Assembly (NCBI GenBank): GCA_964417895.1
Contig: CAYQJS010000025.1
Location: forward strand, 1-64,000
DNA from: CAYQJS01 sp964417895
GTDB lineage: Bacteria > Chloroflexota > UBA6077 > SHYK01
Length of the DNA: 64,000 nucleotides
Direction of reading: 5' to 3'
Shown: positions 7,587-16,341 of the stretch, piece by piece
Layout of the letters: every line of letters begins with the position of its first letter
How positions within the stretch are numbered: position 1 is the first letter of the stretch
Program-made: the position numbers and the translations under genes
The notes under the pieces: model-generated
What the model was told of the DNA's origin: nothing
Databases searched by the model: none
The model's input: the letters and a program-made list of their open reading frames with translations, nothing else

Positions 7587-9320
7587 ATGAACCGCGGAAA
7601 CATTAACCAGCGCGCCGTCCCTACGACCCTCTTGATGGTTTCGCTCGTGTTGGCCGCGTGTTCGTCGGCGCGGCCCGCGCCGACGACTCAGCCAAGCGGC
7701 GCTGCGCCCCAGCAGCCGGCGAGGCGGACGCACATCGACATCATTGGTGGAGAGTCCACGGAGACTTTCTGGCTCTTCGGTGCCCGGGATTCCACGCAGA
7801 CGCACTTCGTGGACACCGGCCTGACCAGCACCAACGCGACTAACCTCGAGGTGTTCCCGGTGCTCGTCGAGGAGGTCCCCTCCTTCGACAAGGGCACGTG
7901 GACGATTGACGACCCCAGCGGCCGCATGCGGGTGACATTCAAGCTCCGCCCGAACCTCCGCTGGCACGACGGTACGCCCTTCACCTCCGCGGACTTCAAG
8001 TTCGGCTGGGAGGTTGCGGTCGATCTCAAGGTACCCGTCGCGGAGCGCACGACGGTAGGCCTGGTCGAGTCGATCGAGACGCCGGACGACAGGACCATCG
8101 TGATCAACTGGAAAGCTCCATTCAGATTCGGGGCCGCCTTCCAGAAACAGGACATGCGCCAGCTCGCTCGACACCTCATGGAGCCGGTGTATCGGGAGGC
8201 GGTGCGCACCGACGACTACACTCAGTTCCTGAATCATGCCCATTTCAACCGCGAGTTCGTCGGGGTCGGGCCGTACAGGCTGACCAACTTCGCGGACCCG
8301 ACGGATTGGTCCATGGAGGCTTTCGACGGCTTCGCGCTTGGCCGCCCGAAGATCGACAGCATCCGCTACCGTGTCGTGGAAGACGAGAACGCGGTGCTCA
8401 CCTCGTTCCTCGCTGACGCCGTGCACGTCAGCTTCGCAGCCGGCGGAATCCAGGCGGCGATGACCCTGAAGGAGCAATGGGAGAGCGCAGGCAGGGGCAA
8501 GGTCAACATCACGCCACTCAGCTCAAGCTATGTGCATCCCAGCCTGAATACCTGGCTGCAGGACGACCGTGTGCGGAAGGGATTACTCCACGCGATCGAC
8601 CGGCAGGAGGTCAACAACATTCTCTACGGCGGGTACTCACAGGTCATGAACATGCCGCTCAATCCCTACGATCCTCGCTTCCCGCAGGCTGACCAGGCGG
8701 CGACGAAGTATCCATACGACGTGGCGCGTGCGCAGCAGCTCCTGGAGAGCGCTGGCTGGCGCAGGGGCGCGGACGGCGTGCTGGCGAACGCGCAGGGCCA
8801 GCGCTTCTCCATCGAATACCGCGCGCAGGCGGGTAGCGGCCCTCAAGGGCGCGAACAGGCCGTGGTGATCGACGCCTGGAAGCAGGTCGGAGTGGACACG
8901 CAGATCGCCAACCTGTCGTCGTCGGCGCTGCGTGACCCCGCGAACCGCGGGCGCTGGGCCGGAGTAGCGCGAGGAGGCGGCAACGTCTCGGTGGCGGAAT
9001 GGGAGGAGCGCTGGCACAGCGGGAGCATCCCAACCGAGGAGAAGCGCTGGCTCGGCGATAACGTGTCCCGCTACAGCAGCCCTCGAGTCGATGCGCTCAT
9101 TGACGAGCTGAACAGCGCGCGTACACCGCGCGCCCGACAAGACCAGATCGTGGTGGAGGTCATGCGCCAGTGGACGATGGACCTCCCGACGTTCCCACTC
9201 GTCTACAGCGTGGATATCCTGCCAGTGAAGAAGGGGCTCAACGGTCCCGTGCCGCGCGTCATCAGTGGCAGTCACGGCGTCCAGAATTGGAACGTGTTCG
9301 AGTGGACGCTGACAGAGTAG
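7587..9320 (+). CDS. Peptide-type ABC transporter substrate-binding lipoprotein
   Basis: 577 aa, ATG with AAGGAG upstream. The signal peptide ends in a lipobox LVLAAC (Cys about residue 24), followed by a Pro/Thr-rich linker. The rest is a family 5 extracellular solute-binding protein (SBP_bac_5), as shown by LRWHDGTPFTSADFKFGWE, VGPYRLT and LLHAIDRQEVNNILYGGY. It should bind an oligopeptide or other ligand outside the membrane and hand it to an ABC permease. No permease or ATPase gene is adjacent, so it is an orphan. A second member follows at 9495. Confidence 0.92.
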   Translation: MNRGNINQRAVPTTLLMVSLVLAACSSARPAPTTQPSGAAPQQPARRTHIDIIGGESTETFWLFGARDSTQTHFVDTGLTSTNATNLEVFPVLVEEVPSFDKGTWTIDDPSGRMRVTFKLRPNLRWHDGTPFTSADFKFGWEVAVDLKVPVAERTTVGLVESIETPDDRTIVINWKAPFRFGAAFQKQDMRQLARHLMEPVYREAVRTDDYTQFLNHAHFNREFVGVGPYRLTNFADPTDWSMEAFDGFALGRPKIDSIRYRVVEDENAVLTSFLADAVHVSFAAGGIQAAMTLKEQWESAGRGKVNITPLSSSYVHPSLNTWLQDDRVRKGLLHAIDRQEVNNILYGGYSQVMNMPLNPYDPRFPQADQAATKYPYDVARAQQLLESAGWRRGADGVLANAQGQRFSIEYRAQAGSGPQGREQAVVIDAWKQVGVDTQIANLSSSALRDPANRGRWAGVARGGGNVSVAEWEERWHSGSIPTEEKRWLGDNVSRYSSPRVDALIDELNSARTPRARQDQIVVEVMRQWTMDLPTFPLVYSVDILPVKKGLNGPVPRVISGSHGVQNWNVFEWTLTE

Positions 9321-9332
9321 CCGCCCTCCGAA

Positions 9333-9454
9333 TCCCTCTCCCATCGCAATGGGAGAGGTCAGGTGAGGGCAGCCTCCAAGCACGGAAACCACAGAATCCA
9401 GAGTGCAGGCAGTGGGGGCCCTCACCCAGCCTCTCCCGCTTCGGCGGGAGAGGA
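9333..9454. repeat. Pair of CCCTC/GAGGG palindromic repeats
   Basis: Hairpins at 9333-9370 and 9417-9454 face each other between the two binding-protein genes and probably sit within the intercistronic mRNA. Confidence 0.8.
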
Positions 9455-9494
9455 GCGGCCCGGCACTTCGCGACACGAGGCACAGGAGTCTGAG

Positions 9495-11219
9495 CTGACA
9501 CCGACGCGTGGCGCAGCGATGTTGATCGTGACCGCTGTACTGATGGCCGGCTGCAGCGGGCCCCAGGGGCGCGCGCCGCGTGATGCTCCGCCCGGCGAGG
9601 CCGAGTCTCGGGGCGCACCGACCCGGGTGACGGCCGCCATCATGGGCGACGCCAACACCGCGTACCAGAAGCTCAATCCGAGCAGCACCGTTCCCGGCAT
9701 CGACACCCTCCAGCAGCTCGTTCACGCGGGGCTCACCGTCGCGGACGACCAAGGTGCCCTGCGTCCGCAGCTGGCCGCGGCCGTACCATCGCTGGAGAAC
9801 GGCCGCTGGGTCCTGTTCCCCGGCGGGCGAATGCAGACGTCGTGGGAGATCAGGCCGGCCGCTCGCTGGCACGATGGGGCGCCTTTCACCAGCGACGACC
9901 TGGTCTTTACGGCCGCACTCGTTCAAGACCCCCAGCTCCTGCTCCTGCGCGAGCCGAGATTCCGCTTCGTCGAGAGCGTGTCGGCGCCCGATCCCCAGAC
10001 CGTCGTCGTTTGGTGGACGCACCCCTTCATAGATGCCGACCGGTTGTTCACCAGCGACTTCGCTTACCCGCTGCCCCGCCACCTCCTCGAGCGGGAGTAC
10101 GCAGAGGCCAGGGCCGGGCTGCTCGACCTCCCCTACTGGAGCCACGAGTTCGTTGGAACGGGCCCCTATCGGGTTCGCGAGCTCGTCCGCGGCAGCCATC
10201 TCATGCTCGAGGCGTTCGACGACTACGTGCTCGGCCGGCCGAAGATCGACAGCATCGAAGTGCGCTTCATCCCTGACTCCAATACGCTCGTTGCGAACAT
10301 CCTGGCCGGGGTGGTGGAGCTGACGCTGGGCCGCAGCATCTCCGTCGAACAGGGCCTGCAAATCAGCGAGCGCTGGCCCAACGGCCGGGCGCAGGTGGCG
10401 GCCTCGAACCTGCTCCGGGTCTTCCCCCAGTTCATCAACCCCGACCCGCCAGTCATCGCTGACGTGCAGTTCCGCCGCGCGCTGCTGCATGCCATCGATC
10501 GCCAGGAGATGGTGGATACGCTCCTCTTCGGCGTCCTTCCCGTGGCCCACAGCTACCTCAACCCTGGGCAGGCTATGTACCGAGACGTCGAGGAGCGCTC
10601 GGTCGTTCGCTACGAGTACGACCCCAGGAAAGCGATGCAGGTCATCGACGGTTTTGGCTACCGGAAGGGCGCCGACGGCATGTATCGTGACGCAGGCGGC
10701 CAGCCCCTCGCCGTCGAGATCCTGGTGAGCGCATCGCAGGAGATCAACGTCAAGTCCACGTTCGCGGTCGCCGACTACTGGCAGCGGCTGGGTGTTGGCA
10801 CGAAACCCATGGTTGAGGCGCTGCAAGTCACAGGGCTGGAGCGCCGCCAGTTCGAGGCGACGTGGCCGGGCTTTACGCTCATTCGGTCGTCCAACGATGT
10901 GGCCGGGTTCCTCCCCCTCCACAGCTCCGAAGCTCGGCTACCCGAGAACGCCTACAACGGGAGCAACCGGGGTCGCTACATGAGCTGGGATCTCGATGGC
11001 CTCATCGACCGCTACTTCCTTACGATTCCTGCGGGCGACAGGGTGGAGATCGTGGGTCAGATCATCCACCACGTCTCCGACCAGCTGCCGCTGCTGCCGC
11101 TGTTCTACGGCGCCGAGCCGGCGGCGATCGCCCATCGATTGAGCAATGTAGGAACCAGGCCGCCCGGCTCGACGCAAGCGTGGAACGCCCACGAGTGGAG
11201 TGTGGCGAGGGCCAGCTAG
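9495..11219 (+). CDS. Second peptide-type ABC substrate-binding lipoprotein
   Basis: About 574 aa. The start is debatable. ATG 9519 would give a signal of only eleven residues with no positive charge before the lipobox Cys. CTG 9495, with AGGAG at 9484-9488 (6-bp spacing), gives MTPTRGAAMLIVTAVLMAGC, a normal lipoprotein signal; I use CTG. The mature part is again SBP_bac_5 (ARWHDGAPFTSDDLVFT, GTGPYRVREL, LLHAIDRQEMVDTLLFG). It is related to the preceding protein but clearly diverged, so it probably recognises another ligand. No transporter membrane component is nearby. Confidence 0.85.
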   Translation: MTPTRGAAMLIVTAVLMAGCSGPQGRAPRDAPPGEAESRGAPTRVTAAIMGDANTAYQKLNPSSTVPGIDTLQQLVHAGLTVADDQGALRPQLAAAVPSLENGRWVLFPGGRMQTSWEIRPAARWHDGAPFTSDDLVFTAALVQDPQLLLLREPRFRFVESVSAPDPQTVVVWWTHPFIDADRLFTSDFAYPLPRHLLEREYAEARAGLLDLPYWSHEFVGTGPYRVRELVRGSHLMLEAFDDYVLGRPKIDSIEVRFIPDSNTLVANILAGVVELTLGRSISVEQGLQISERWPNGRAQVAASNLLRVFPQFINPDPPVIADVQFRRALLHAIDRQEMVDTLLFGVLPVAHSYLNPGQAMYRDVEERSVVRYEYDPRKAMQVIDGFGYRKGADGMYRDAGGQPLAVEILVSASQEINVKSTFAVADYWQRLGVGTKPMVEALQVTGLERRQFEATWPGFTLIRSSNDVAGFLPLHSSEARLPENAYNGSNRGRYMSWDLDGLIDRYFLTIPAGDRVEIVGQIIHHVSDQLPLLPLFYGAEPAAIAHRLSNVGTRPPGSTQAWNAHEWSVARAS

Positions 11220-11231
11220 ATGGCGCGCCGG

Positions 11232-11624
11232 CTATCGAGTCAGGCTCGCGACGAACGTGAGCCCCAGTTCCTCGCTAAGGAAGTAGTCAAGCATCTTGAG
11301 TTGGTTCGCGGCAGCCTCGGGCGTGAGTAGACGAGCGGCGCGCTCCAGGCGCTCGATGCGCTGGCCGATCGGAAGCCAGTGAGTCGCGAGGATGCCCGCG
11401 TGCTGCCGCCCAGTGGCGTACCACTGGTGGTGCAGAGGGATGAAATCTTGCTGGTTTTGGCTGACGAGCACAGCGCCAAGGCGAGCGGCGGTCTCAAGAT
11501 GAGGCTCGTCCTTCTGGCCCTCAACTCCGAGATCCGAGGTCACATAAATCAAGTGGCCCGCCGCTCGGAGCTGGCGGGCCACTTGCCTGGCGATGAGGCA
11601 ATCGTCAAGATACAGCGCTACCAT
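11232..11624 (-). CDS. DUF5615 PIN-like toxin candidate
   Basis: 130 aa from ATG 11624. It begins MVALYLDDCLIARQVARQLR, the typical opening of DUF5615 PIN-like proteins, with acidic residues at LDDC and an internal VLVSQNQQDF. These proteins resemble PIN-domain RNases and are usually encoded directly after a DUF433 partner. Here the start overlaps the DUF433 gene by 20 bp. RNase activity is inferred from family fold, not shown. A second DUF433/DUF5615 pair lies at 39595-40313. Confidence 0.8.
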   Translation of the reverse strand: MVALYLDDCLIARQVARQLRAAGHLIYVTSDLGVEGQKDEPHLETAARLGAVLVSQNQQDFIPLHHQWYATGRQHAGILATHWLPIGQRIERLERAARLLTPEAAANQLKMLDYFLSEELGLTFVASLTR

Positions 11625-12072
11625 GACGCGCCTCCTTCGCTCGCCGGATGAACTCCTGGCGTACTTCCTCGTCCTTCCTGATGGACTCCTCGACCTTCTC
11701 ACGCAGCTGGGACGGAAGACCCCTCACGATCTGCTGCTCTGCCTCCTCGTCCCCTCGGCGGATGGCCTCCATCTCTTCGGGATGGTCGGCGGCGTAGGCG
11801 AGGCACTCAAATACCGCTGCCAGAGGTACATCGTATTCGTCCGCGATGTACTCCGCGCTGTCCCCGGTCTCGTAGAGGCCGAGCACGGTGTAGACGCGGA
11901 GCCCGGTACCCACGATCTCCGTGGCGCCGTTCGATGCTGTGACGAGGTGCCTGAATGCGAGCGTCATGCCTGAGTTTACCTTCCCGGTGTCTTCCTGGGG
12001 GAGGATTCGGCGCCCGGCCAAGTCCGGCTCGATCTCCCGAAGGGCTGCCGTCACCTTGTCTACAATAGCCAT
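11605..12072 (-). CDS. DUF433 antitoxin-type DNA-binding protein
   Basis: 155 aa from ATG 12072, preceded by GGAG. The DUF433 core is near residues 50-95 (GTGLRVYTVLGLYETGDSAE, then IADEYDVPLAAVFECLAYAADHPEE), a helix-turn-helix-like domain of antitoxins. A charged helical tail (QLREKVEESIRKDEEVRQEF) is longer than in minimal DUF433 proteins and may hold the toxin. Overlap with the downstream DUF5615 gene supports translational coupling as a toxin-antitoxin module. Confidence 0.8.
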   Translation of the reverse strand: MAIVDKVTAALREIEPDLAGRRILPQEDTGKVNSGMTLAFRHLVTASNGATEIVGTGLRVYTVLGLYETGDSAEYIADEYDVPLAAVFECLAYAADHPEEMEAIRRGDEEAEQQIVRGLPSQLREKVEESIRKDEEVRQEFIRRAKEARHGSAVS

Positions 12073-12239
12073 CTCAGACTCCGCATCGCGGCTTCTTGCG
12101 CGGGTTTGTCGACTGATCTGTGACTTGCGATGGATGTCCGTCCTGGTAGGCTCATAGGGGGTCGCTTGGGCGGCACAGCGACGGTGAGTACGGTCCCAAG
12201 CCCGCGCCCGGAATGCGAATTTCGCCAACAGGGACATCG

Positions 12240-12683
12240 ATGAGTAAGGGGAAGCAGCGGATACCCGAAGACCTGCAGAGGTGGATCGACGCGCGCAAGC
12301 AGTTCCACCTCTCGCATGCTCATGTCCAGATGGCTCGTGAGCTCGGCATGAATCCGAAGAAACTTGGCGGCCTGGCCAACCACCGCCAGGAACCCTGGAA
12401 GGCCCCGCTTCCGATCTTTATCGAGGACCTGTACCAGAAGCGCTTCGGGAAAGACCGGCCAGATCGCGTGCTCTCTATCGAGGAGCGGGCGAAGGAGCTT
12501 GCCGCGAAAAAGGCCGCCCAGCGGGAACGGCGGCGAGCGCGGCGCCTTTCGGATTCGGACTCACCGGAAACCGTACACCCTCCCGACCAGTGCCGCGTCA
12601 CGAACGGTGAGCAACTGGGCCCGGGGCCAGGAAACCAATCCCCTGACGGACGAGCCAAGATAGAGGCGGAGTTGGTGACATGA
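12240..12683 (+). CDS. Conserved hypothetical protein, basic
   Basis: 147 aa, ATG 12240 with AGGG 7 bp upstream. The first hundred residues (MSKGKQRIPEDLQRWIDARK, HVQMARELGMNPKKLG, KAPLPIFIEDLYQKRFG) look like a compact conserved domain I recall as a widespread hypothetical protein without a function. A strongly basic helix follows (KKAAQRERRRARR). The last 45 residues are low-complexity and antisense to the gene at 12561-12866, so the native stop may have been lost. Confidence 0.6.
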   Translation: MSKGKQRIPEDLQRWIDARKQFHLSHAHVQMARELGMNPKKLGGLANHRQEPWKAPLPIFIEDLYQKRFGKDRPDRVLSIEERAKELAAKKAAQRERRRARRLSDSDSPETVHPPDQCRVTNGEQLGPGPGNQSPDGRAKIEAELVT

Positions 12684-12866
12684 CGAGGCGAACCTCGTTT
12701 GATGGAACGTCGCCACCGATTCAGGCGCTGGGATGAAGAAGGCGGGCGTGGCCGTCTGGCCGGTGCCCTCGAGGGTGATTGGCTCTCCCTGGGCGCGGGC
12801 CCCGACGTGGGCCGCGACGAGAAGAAACCCGCCGAGGGCCAAGGCCAAAACGCTGGCGAGGCGCAT
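12561..12866 (-). CDS. Small secreted protein, possibly degraded
   Basis: 101 aa from ATG 12866. It has a clear signal peptide (MRLASVLALALGGFLLVAA, cleavage near AHVGARAQG), then ITLEGTGQTATPAFFIPAPE. The C-terminal half is basic and atypical and overlaps the convergent gene's 3' end, so a frameshift near 12690 is possible. It is in frame with the end of the upstream PH-domain remnant. No function assigned. Confidence 0.4.
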   Translation of the reverse strand: MRLASVLALALGGFLLVAAHVGARAQGEPITLEGTGQTATPAFFIPAPESVATFHQTRFASSCHQLRLYLGSSVRGLVSWPRAQLLTVRDAALVGRVYGFR

Positions 12867-13259
12867 CGGGCTATTCCGCCGCCGGCAGGCCGGCTCGCCC
12901 TGGAGCAGCTCGGCGATGATCAGCCTGTAGGCTCGCTGGGCCTTGTCTCCCCCCGGGAACTCGAATTCGAACTCCTCGGACCCCGTCTTGATCAACAGCT
13001 CATTGGTGGCCCCGAACGGACCTCGGCCCTCGTCGATACTGCTAACGGACGTGATTTTGCTGAAGGGGACGGAGGTGAGGGCCTTGCGGTTACGCATGAA
13101 GGCCTATCGTAGAAGAGGAGCCGCTTGTTCGTGACGGCCACGAACCCGGTGCCCGAGCCTTTGCAGTCGTATACCGCGTAGAGCGTCTCGTTGTCGAGGG
13201 TCCACGGCTCGATCTGCTTTAGCTGCCCATTGTCGTCGAACTCGACCCTATCGGTGCAT
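12867..13259 (-). pseudogene. Frameshifted bacterial PH-domain (YokE-like) protein
   Basis: Read on the - strand, ATG 13257-13259 with AGGAG 6 bp upstream begins a gene that leaves frame after three codons. The next frame encodes VEFDDNGQLKQIEPW, then AVYDCKGSGTGFVAVTNKRL and LFYDR. A second shift near 13100 moves to the frame encoding AFMRNRKALTSVPFSKITSV and ending DKAQRAYRLIIAELL. Together these form one bacterial PH domain. Two single-base indels break it. Either the gene is dead or the assembly has errors here. Confidence 0.6.
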
Positions 13260-13393
13260 TGTCTTCTCCTATGCCGAGGCGAGAGAGCACCGACCGGCGG
13301 TGACGGGAATCCGCGGGCCGGTTATTTTGCCGATGGGGGGCAGAGTTGGGTGTAGGCGGCTGACCGGGATTCCCCATTGTGGGCCGCATCTCT

Positions 13394-13816
13394 CTAGTCT
13401 GTCCCGCGCTCCACTACGTGGTGCGGTTTGATGCGGACGATCGTCCGCTTCTGAGCCTCATCCGGTGAACGGAAGGGGTACTGGTCTTGGCCTCGGTACT
13501 TCTTGGCCATGCGGTTGATGTGCTCGATAGCGCCATCCTTGGTGCGCTCCACGACGGTGCCGTGCACGGTCACCAGCCGCCACATGTTCTCCGAGTCCAC
13601 CACCGAGATGGCCACTCGAGGATCGCGGCTGATGTTCTTGAACTTCAGGTTTTCGTCCCTCGTATTGATGATGACGTGGCTGCCATCCTCGTCCGCGTCC
13701 ACCCAGACTGGGGTCAATTGCGGCGAGCCATCCTTCATCACCGTCGCCATCAGTGCGACCTGTCGCTCCTTGAGGAGTTTCACCGCGCCTGGAGATAGCT
13801 TATCTGCCTTCGGCAT
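13394..13816 (-). CDS. PPOX-class (split-barrel) flavin/F420-binding oxidoreductase
   Basis: 140 aa, ATG with GGAGGG upstream on the - strand. The pyridoxamine-5'-phosphate-oxidase-like split barrel is recognisable from VALMATVMKDGSPQLTPVWV, VIINTRDENLKFKNISRDPR and VAISVVDSENMWRLVTVHGT. Members bind FMN or coenzyme F420 and reduce or bind small substrates in the cytoplasm. NISRDPRVAISV is common in F420-dependent members, but the cofactor is an inference. Confidence 0.85.
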   Translation of the reverse strand: MPKADKLSPGAVKLLKERQVALMATVMKDGSPQLTPVWVDADEDGSHVIINTRDENLKFKNISRDPRVAISVVDSENMWRLVTVHGTVVERTKDGAIEHINRMAKKYRGQDQYPFRSPDEAQKRTIVRIKPHHVVERGTD

Positions 13817-13920
13817 GTTTCGTTTCCCTCCGCTTGATGTGCGTTCAGCGCATCCGAACCCGAGTCCAACGATATCATCTTGTCTCGCCCTCTATAGCAG
13901 ATTTCATATCGAGGTGCTGA

Positions 13921-14181
13921 TCAGACAGACGTGACGGAACAGGGCGAGACGCGATACGGAGGGCAAGTTGGCGTGTAGCCGGCGAGAGCAGCTTGGCGCG
14001 CCCGGAGGGATTCGACCCCCCCGCGCGGGCCCAATTCATGAATCAGCTGAGCCAGGCGGGTTATCCACGACCTGTATGCCGCGCCCCGGTCGTATGCTGT
14101 GTTGGCAGCCTCCTGAGTCCCACGCTTCAATTCATCGATCTGATCTTGAAGCCAGCGCTCGACGTGGCTGGAGCTCCTCAT
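13921..14181 (-). CDS. Hypothetical protein running into a tRNA fragment
   Basis: 86 aa from ATG 14181 with GGAGG 7 bp upstream. The N-terminal half is helical and charged (VERWLQDQIDELKRGTQEAA). The part after residue 50 is encoded by the reverse of the tRNA 3' fragment at 13995-14022 and unrelated sequence, so the C-terminus is not native. Without homologues I cannot say whether it is expressed. Confidence 0.35.
   Translation of the reverse strand: MRSSSHVERWLQDQIDELKRGTQEAANTAYDRGAAYRSWITRLAQLIHELGPRGGVESLRARQAALAGYTPTCPPYRVSPCSVTSV
13995..14022 (-). repeat. tRNA-Arg 3'-end fragment (distal copy)
   Basis: GGCGCGCCCGGAGGGATTCGA is identical to the T-arm and acceptor 3' end of the tRNA-Arg gene at 16342-16415, in the same orientation. 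Only this part is kept, followed by a degenerate C-run. It is interpreted as an attachment-site remnant left by integration at the tRNA 3' end. Confidence 0.65.
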
Positions 14182-14363
14182 CGCTCTGCCTCCATCAACG
14201 AAGGGAAAAGATGCACCGGCGCCGGTGGCCCGCGCCCAAAGGAAGCAGACCACTGTGGAAAGAGTATGGCTTGCCACTTGCCAGCGACTCAAACGGCGGC
14301 TGACCAGCGGCCGAAGCGACTCGTCGAGGCATTGGCGACGAACCCATCCACCGGCGCACGTAC

Positions 14364-14705
14364 TCATGGTTTGACTGGCGCCAGCGCTCCAGTCGGCGCA
14401 ACGTCGATCACTATCATCTCGTCGGGAAACACGGCCCGCAGCTGCAGTCGGCCGCCCAAAGCTTCAACGTATTCGCTCAGAGTTGAAAGGTACAGATCGT
14501 CGCGCCGCTCCAGCTTCGAGACGTTGGCTTGCGAAGAGCGCAATGCCTGGGCTACTTGCACCTGAGTCATCTTGCGCGCCTCGCGCAACTGGCCAAGCCG
14601 TACGGCGTCTTCCGTCGCTCGGCGCATCGGTTCATATCGCTCGTTCTCTGCCGCATTCGCACGAAGTCGTTCCCTGATGGTCGCCCACTTCTGATGTCCG
14701 CTCAT
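14364..14705 (-). CDS. HigA-like XRE-family antitoxin
   Basis: 113 aa, ATG 14705 overlapping the stop of the upstream toxin gene by 4 bp (ATGA). The helix-turn-helix region is near residues 38-75 (LREARKMTQVQVAQALRSSQ, then ANVSKLERR), typical of XRE repressors. The C-terminal LSEYVEALGGRLQLRAVFPD is characteristic of HigA antitoxins that follow HigB/RelE-type toxins. It should neutralise the toxin and repress the module from the promoter at 15069-15074. Its toxin is frameshifted, so it may now be a lone antitoxin. Confidence 0.85.
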   Translation of the reverse strand: MSGHQKWATIRERLRANAAENERYEPMRRATEDAVRLGQLREARKMTQVQVAQALRSSQANVSKLERRDDLYLSTLSEYVEALGGRLQLRAVFPDEMIVIDVAPTGALAPVKP

Positions 14706-15062
14706 GGCAACTCCCCTTCCCGTCTCAGGATCTCGATGTGTTCGTCGTAGAGGGTGTCAGCGATCGGAACCATCCGTTGGTACCAGGAGGTCCACTCGCC
14801 GGTCTTATTTCCGCCGATGGGCAAGATGGCCATCCTTCTTGGGTGAAAGGCGAAGAGAATACGGAGGTTTCCGCCTCTGGGCCGCCGTTCCTTCATGTTG
14901 GAGTGCCGTGAGGACGTGATTGTCTCGACCAATGGGCGGCCGAGCGCCGGCCCTTCCCGCTCGAGTACTTCGACGGCGAAGTCAACGGCCCGAGTGCTCC
15001 GGCTCCCTCAGCGTCTGCCACCAGCCAAAGAACTGGTCGGTGTACTCCACCTCCCACGTCAC
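14702..15062 (-). pseudogene. Frameshifted HigB/RelE-type toxin
   Basis: GTG at 15062 opens VTWEVEYTDQFFGWWQTLRE, the typical N-terminus of Gp49-like HigB toxins. The frame then stops at 14979-14987 (SGR then TGA). A neighbouring frame encodes AVDFAVEVLEREGPALGRPL, then SSRHSNMKERRPRGGNLRIL and DTLYDEHIEILRREGELP. A one-base shift near 14998 separates the halves, so the mRNA-cleaving toxin is probably inactive unless this is a sequence error. It precedes higA with ATGA overlap. Confidence 0.75.
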
Positions 15063-15068
15063 CCGGCG

Positions 15069-15074
15069 ATTATA
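15069..15074 (-). promoter_or_regulatory. -10 element for the HigBA module, leaderless layout
   Basis: A perfect TATAAT on the - strand lies 6 bp upstream of the toxin GTG at 15062, so transcription would start at or next to the start codon. No convincing -35 is seen. From 15075 to 15272 I see no gene. Confidence 0.5.
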
Positions 15075-15272
15075 ACCTCTATGGAATGTCTCTGCGGTGG
15101 GCCCAGAGGCCGGGCAATTCTGATAGGACGCTAACCCGTCGTCTCCGAGGCGGCGCTGAACCGGGTTGTCGTCCAAAAGAGTCGTCGACTGCGCCGGGCG
15201 CTGCGAGCGTGGGTTGTCGGAAATGGGCGACGCGCGCTTCTGCAATCTGGGTCCACGAGCTAAGGAGAAACG

Positions 15273-15315
15273 GGGCGCGCCCGGAGGGATTCGAACCCCC
15301 GACGCCTGGTTCCGA
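15273..15315 (-). repeat. tRNA-Arg 3'-end fragment (proximal copy)
   Basis: 43 bp matching the functional tRNA-Arg gene with one mismatch. It covers the acceptor 3' strand, T-arm, variable loop and the 3' side of the anticodon arm, and stops in the anticodon loop. Orientation is the same as the intact gene. The 5' half of a tRNA is absent, so this is not a gene but an integration footprint. Confidence 0.75.
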
Positions 15316-15410
15316 GGTTGTGACGGGTCGCAGATATCTGCATCATGGCGTATGATCGCGTAAGTACCGGGGAGACCTGCTGTTTCATCTGCGAGAAAGG
15401 AGCAAACGCC

Positions 15411-16187
15411 ATGCAGTTTCTGGGATCGTTCCGAGGGCGCGTGATCAGCCTCCTGGCCCTAATGACAGCGTTTTTGGCGGGATTGGGCGGCCAGGCCGTG
15501 CAGGCCCACCAACCGGGTTTTACCCAGAAGTTCTACGAGGTCGATTCCGGGCGGTGCCACTGGGACTCGATAGGTGACAACCTGTACTTTCCGCTTAATC
15601 CCGGCAGTCAACAGGTCTTGAAGGATGCGAAGAACAACGTGACGCTGACCATAACCACTAAAAACGAGACGAAAAAGATTTTCCTGTCTGGTAACGGCAG
15701 CGCCACCACACTCGATGCCAGGGTCGTCGAGGAGCGAGAGTTCGTAAATGGTAAGCTGTTCGAGGTTGCAAAGAACTACTTCGCCATCTGTCGCGAGACA
15801 GGTAGCGTTTTCTACTTCGGTGAGGACGTTGATTTCTACAACGAGGCCGGTCAGGTCATCAACCATGATGGAAGCTGGCTGGCAGGCGTCAATGGGGCGA
15901 GACCCGGTCTGCAAATGCTGAGCGGGACCCCCCCTAATGGGGCCCGGTACTACCAGGAGATTGCGCTTGGCGTTGCCGAAGATAGAGCGGAGGTCGTCAG
16001 CACGACCGGGAAGGTCCAGAACCCGCTGCTCGAACCGTTTTCGAACATCCTGATGACGCAGGAAAGCTCTGCGCTGGAGTCCGGTACGTCATTCAAGTAC
16101 TACCTTCAGGGGGTCGGCCTAATCCAAGATGGGACGTCGTTGCAGTTAGTGAGCTGTAAGGGAGGACCGCCCCCCTGTACAAAGTAA
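15411..16187 (+). CDS. Secreted conserved protein of unknown function
   Basis: 258 aa, ATG with AAAGGAG 8 bp upstream. A Sec signal peptide spans about residues 1-33 (FRGRVISLLALMTAFLAGLG, cleavage near AVQA). The mature part looks beta-rich, with FYEVDSGRCHW, VVEEREFVNGKLFEV, YFAICRETGSVFYFGEDVDF and GVGLIQDGTSLQLVSC. I recall similar secreted hypothetical proteins in diverse bacteria but no function. It is the only gene in the islet between the tRNA fragment at 15273 and intact tRNA-Arg at 16342. Confidence 0.75.
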   Translation: MQFLGSFRGRVISLLALMTAFLAGLGGQAVQAHQPGFTQKFYEVDSGRCHWDSIGDNLYFPLNPGSQQVLKDAKNNVTLTITTKNETKKIFLSGNGSATTLDARVVEEREFVNGKLFEVAKNYFAICRETGSVFYFGEDVDFYNEAGQVINHDGSWLAGVNGARPGLQMLSGTPPNGARYYQEIALGVAEDRAEVVSTTGKVQNPLLEPFSNILMTQESSALESGTSFKYYLQGVGLIQDGTSLQLVSCKGGPPPCTK

Positions 16188-16341
16188 GGGCGTCTCCCCC
16201 CTCAGCCTCAAGCCATTCCGGCGCGGCGCGTCGTCCACGTCAGGATAGTGCACATCGCGCTCGCTCGATGAAGTTCGTAAGGCATATGGGGAGAAAGAAC
16301 GACTGGCGGCCAGAGGAGCCTATTGAGACACGATAGGTGGG

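Noticed and set aside
8637..10922. Very long open frame on the - strand (761 codons)
   Set aside because: It is antisense to two clear binding-lipoprotein genes, has biased composition and no recognisable domain; high GC keeps such frames open.
7587..11219. Complete peptide ABC importer
   Set aside because: Two binding proteins are present but no permease or ATPase genes are found within the window.
15273..15315. Second tRNA-Arg gene
   Set aside because: Only the 3' part is present; no 5' acceptor strand, D-arm or complete anticodon stem.
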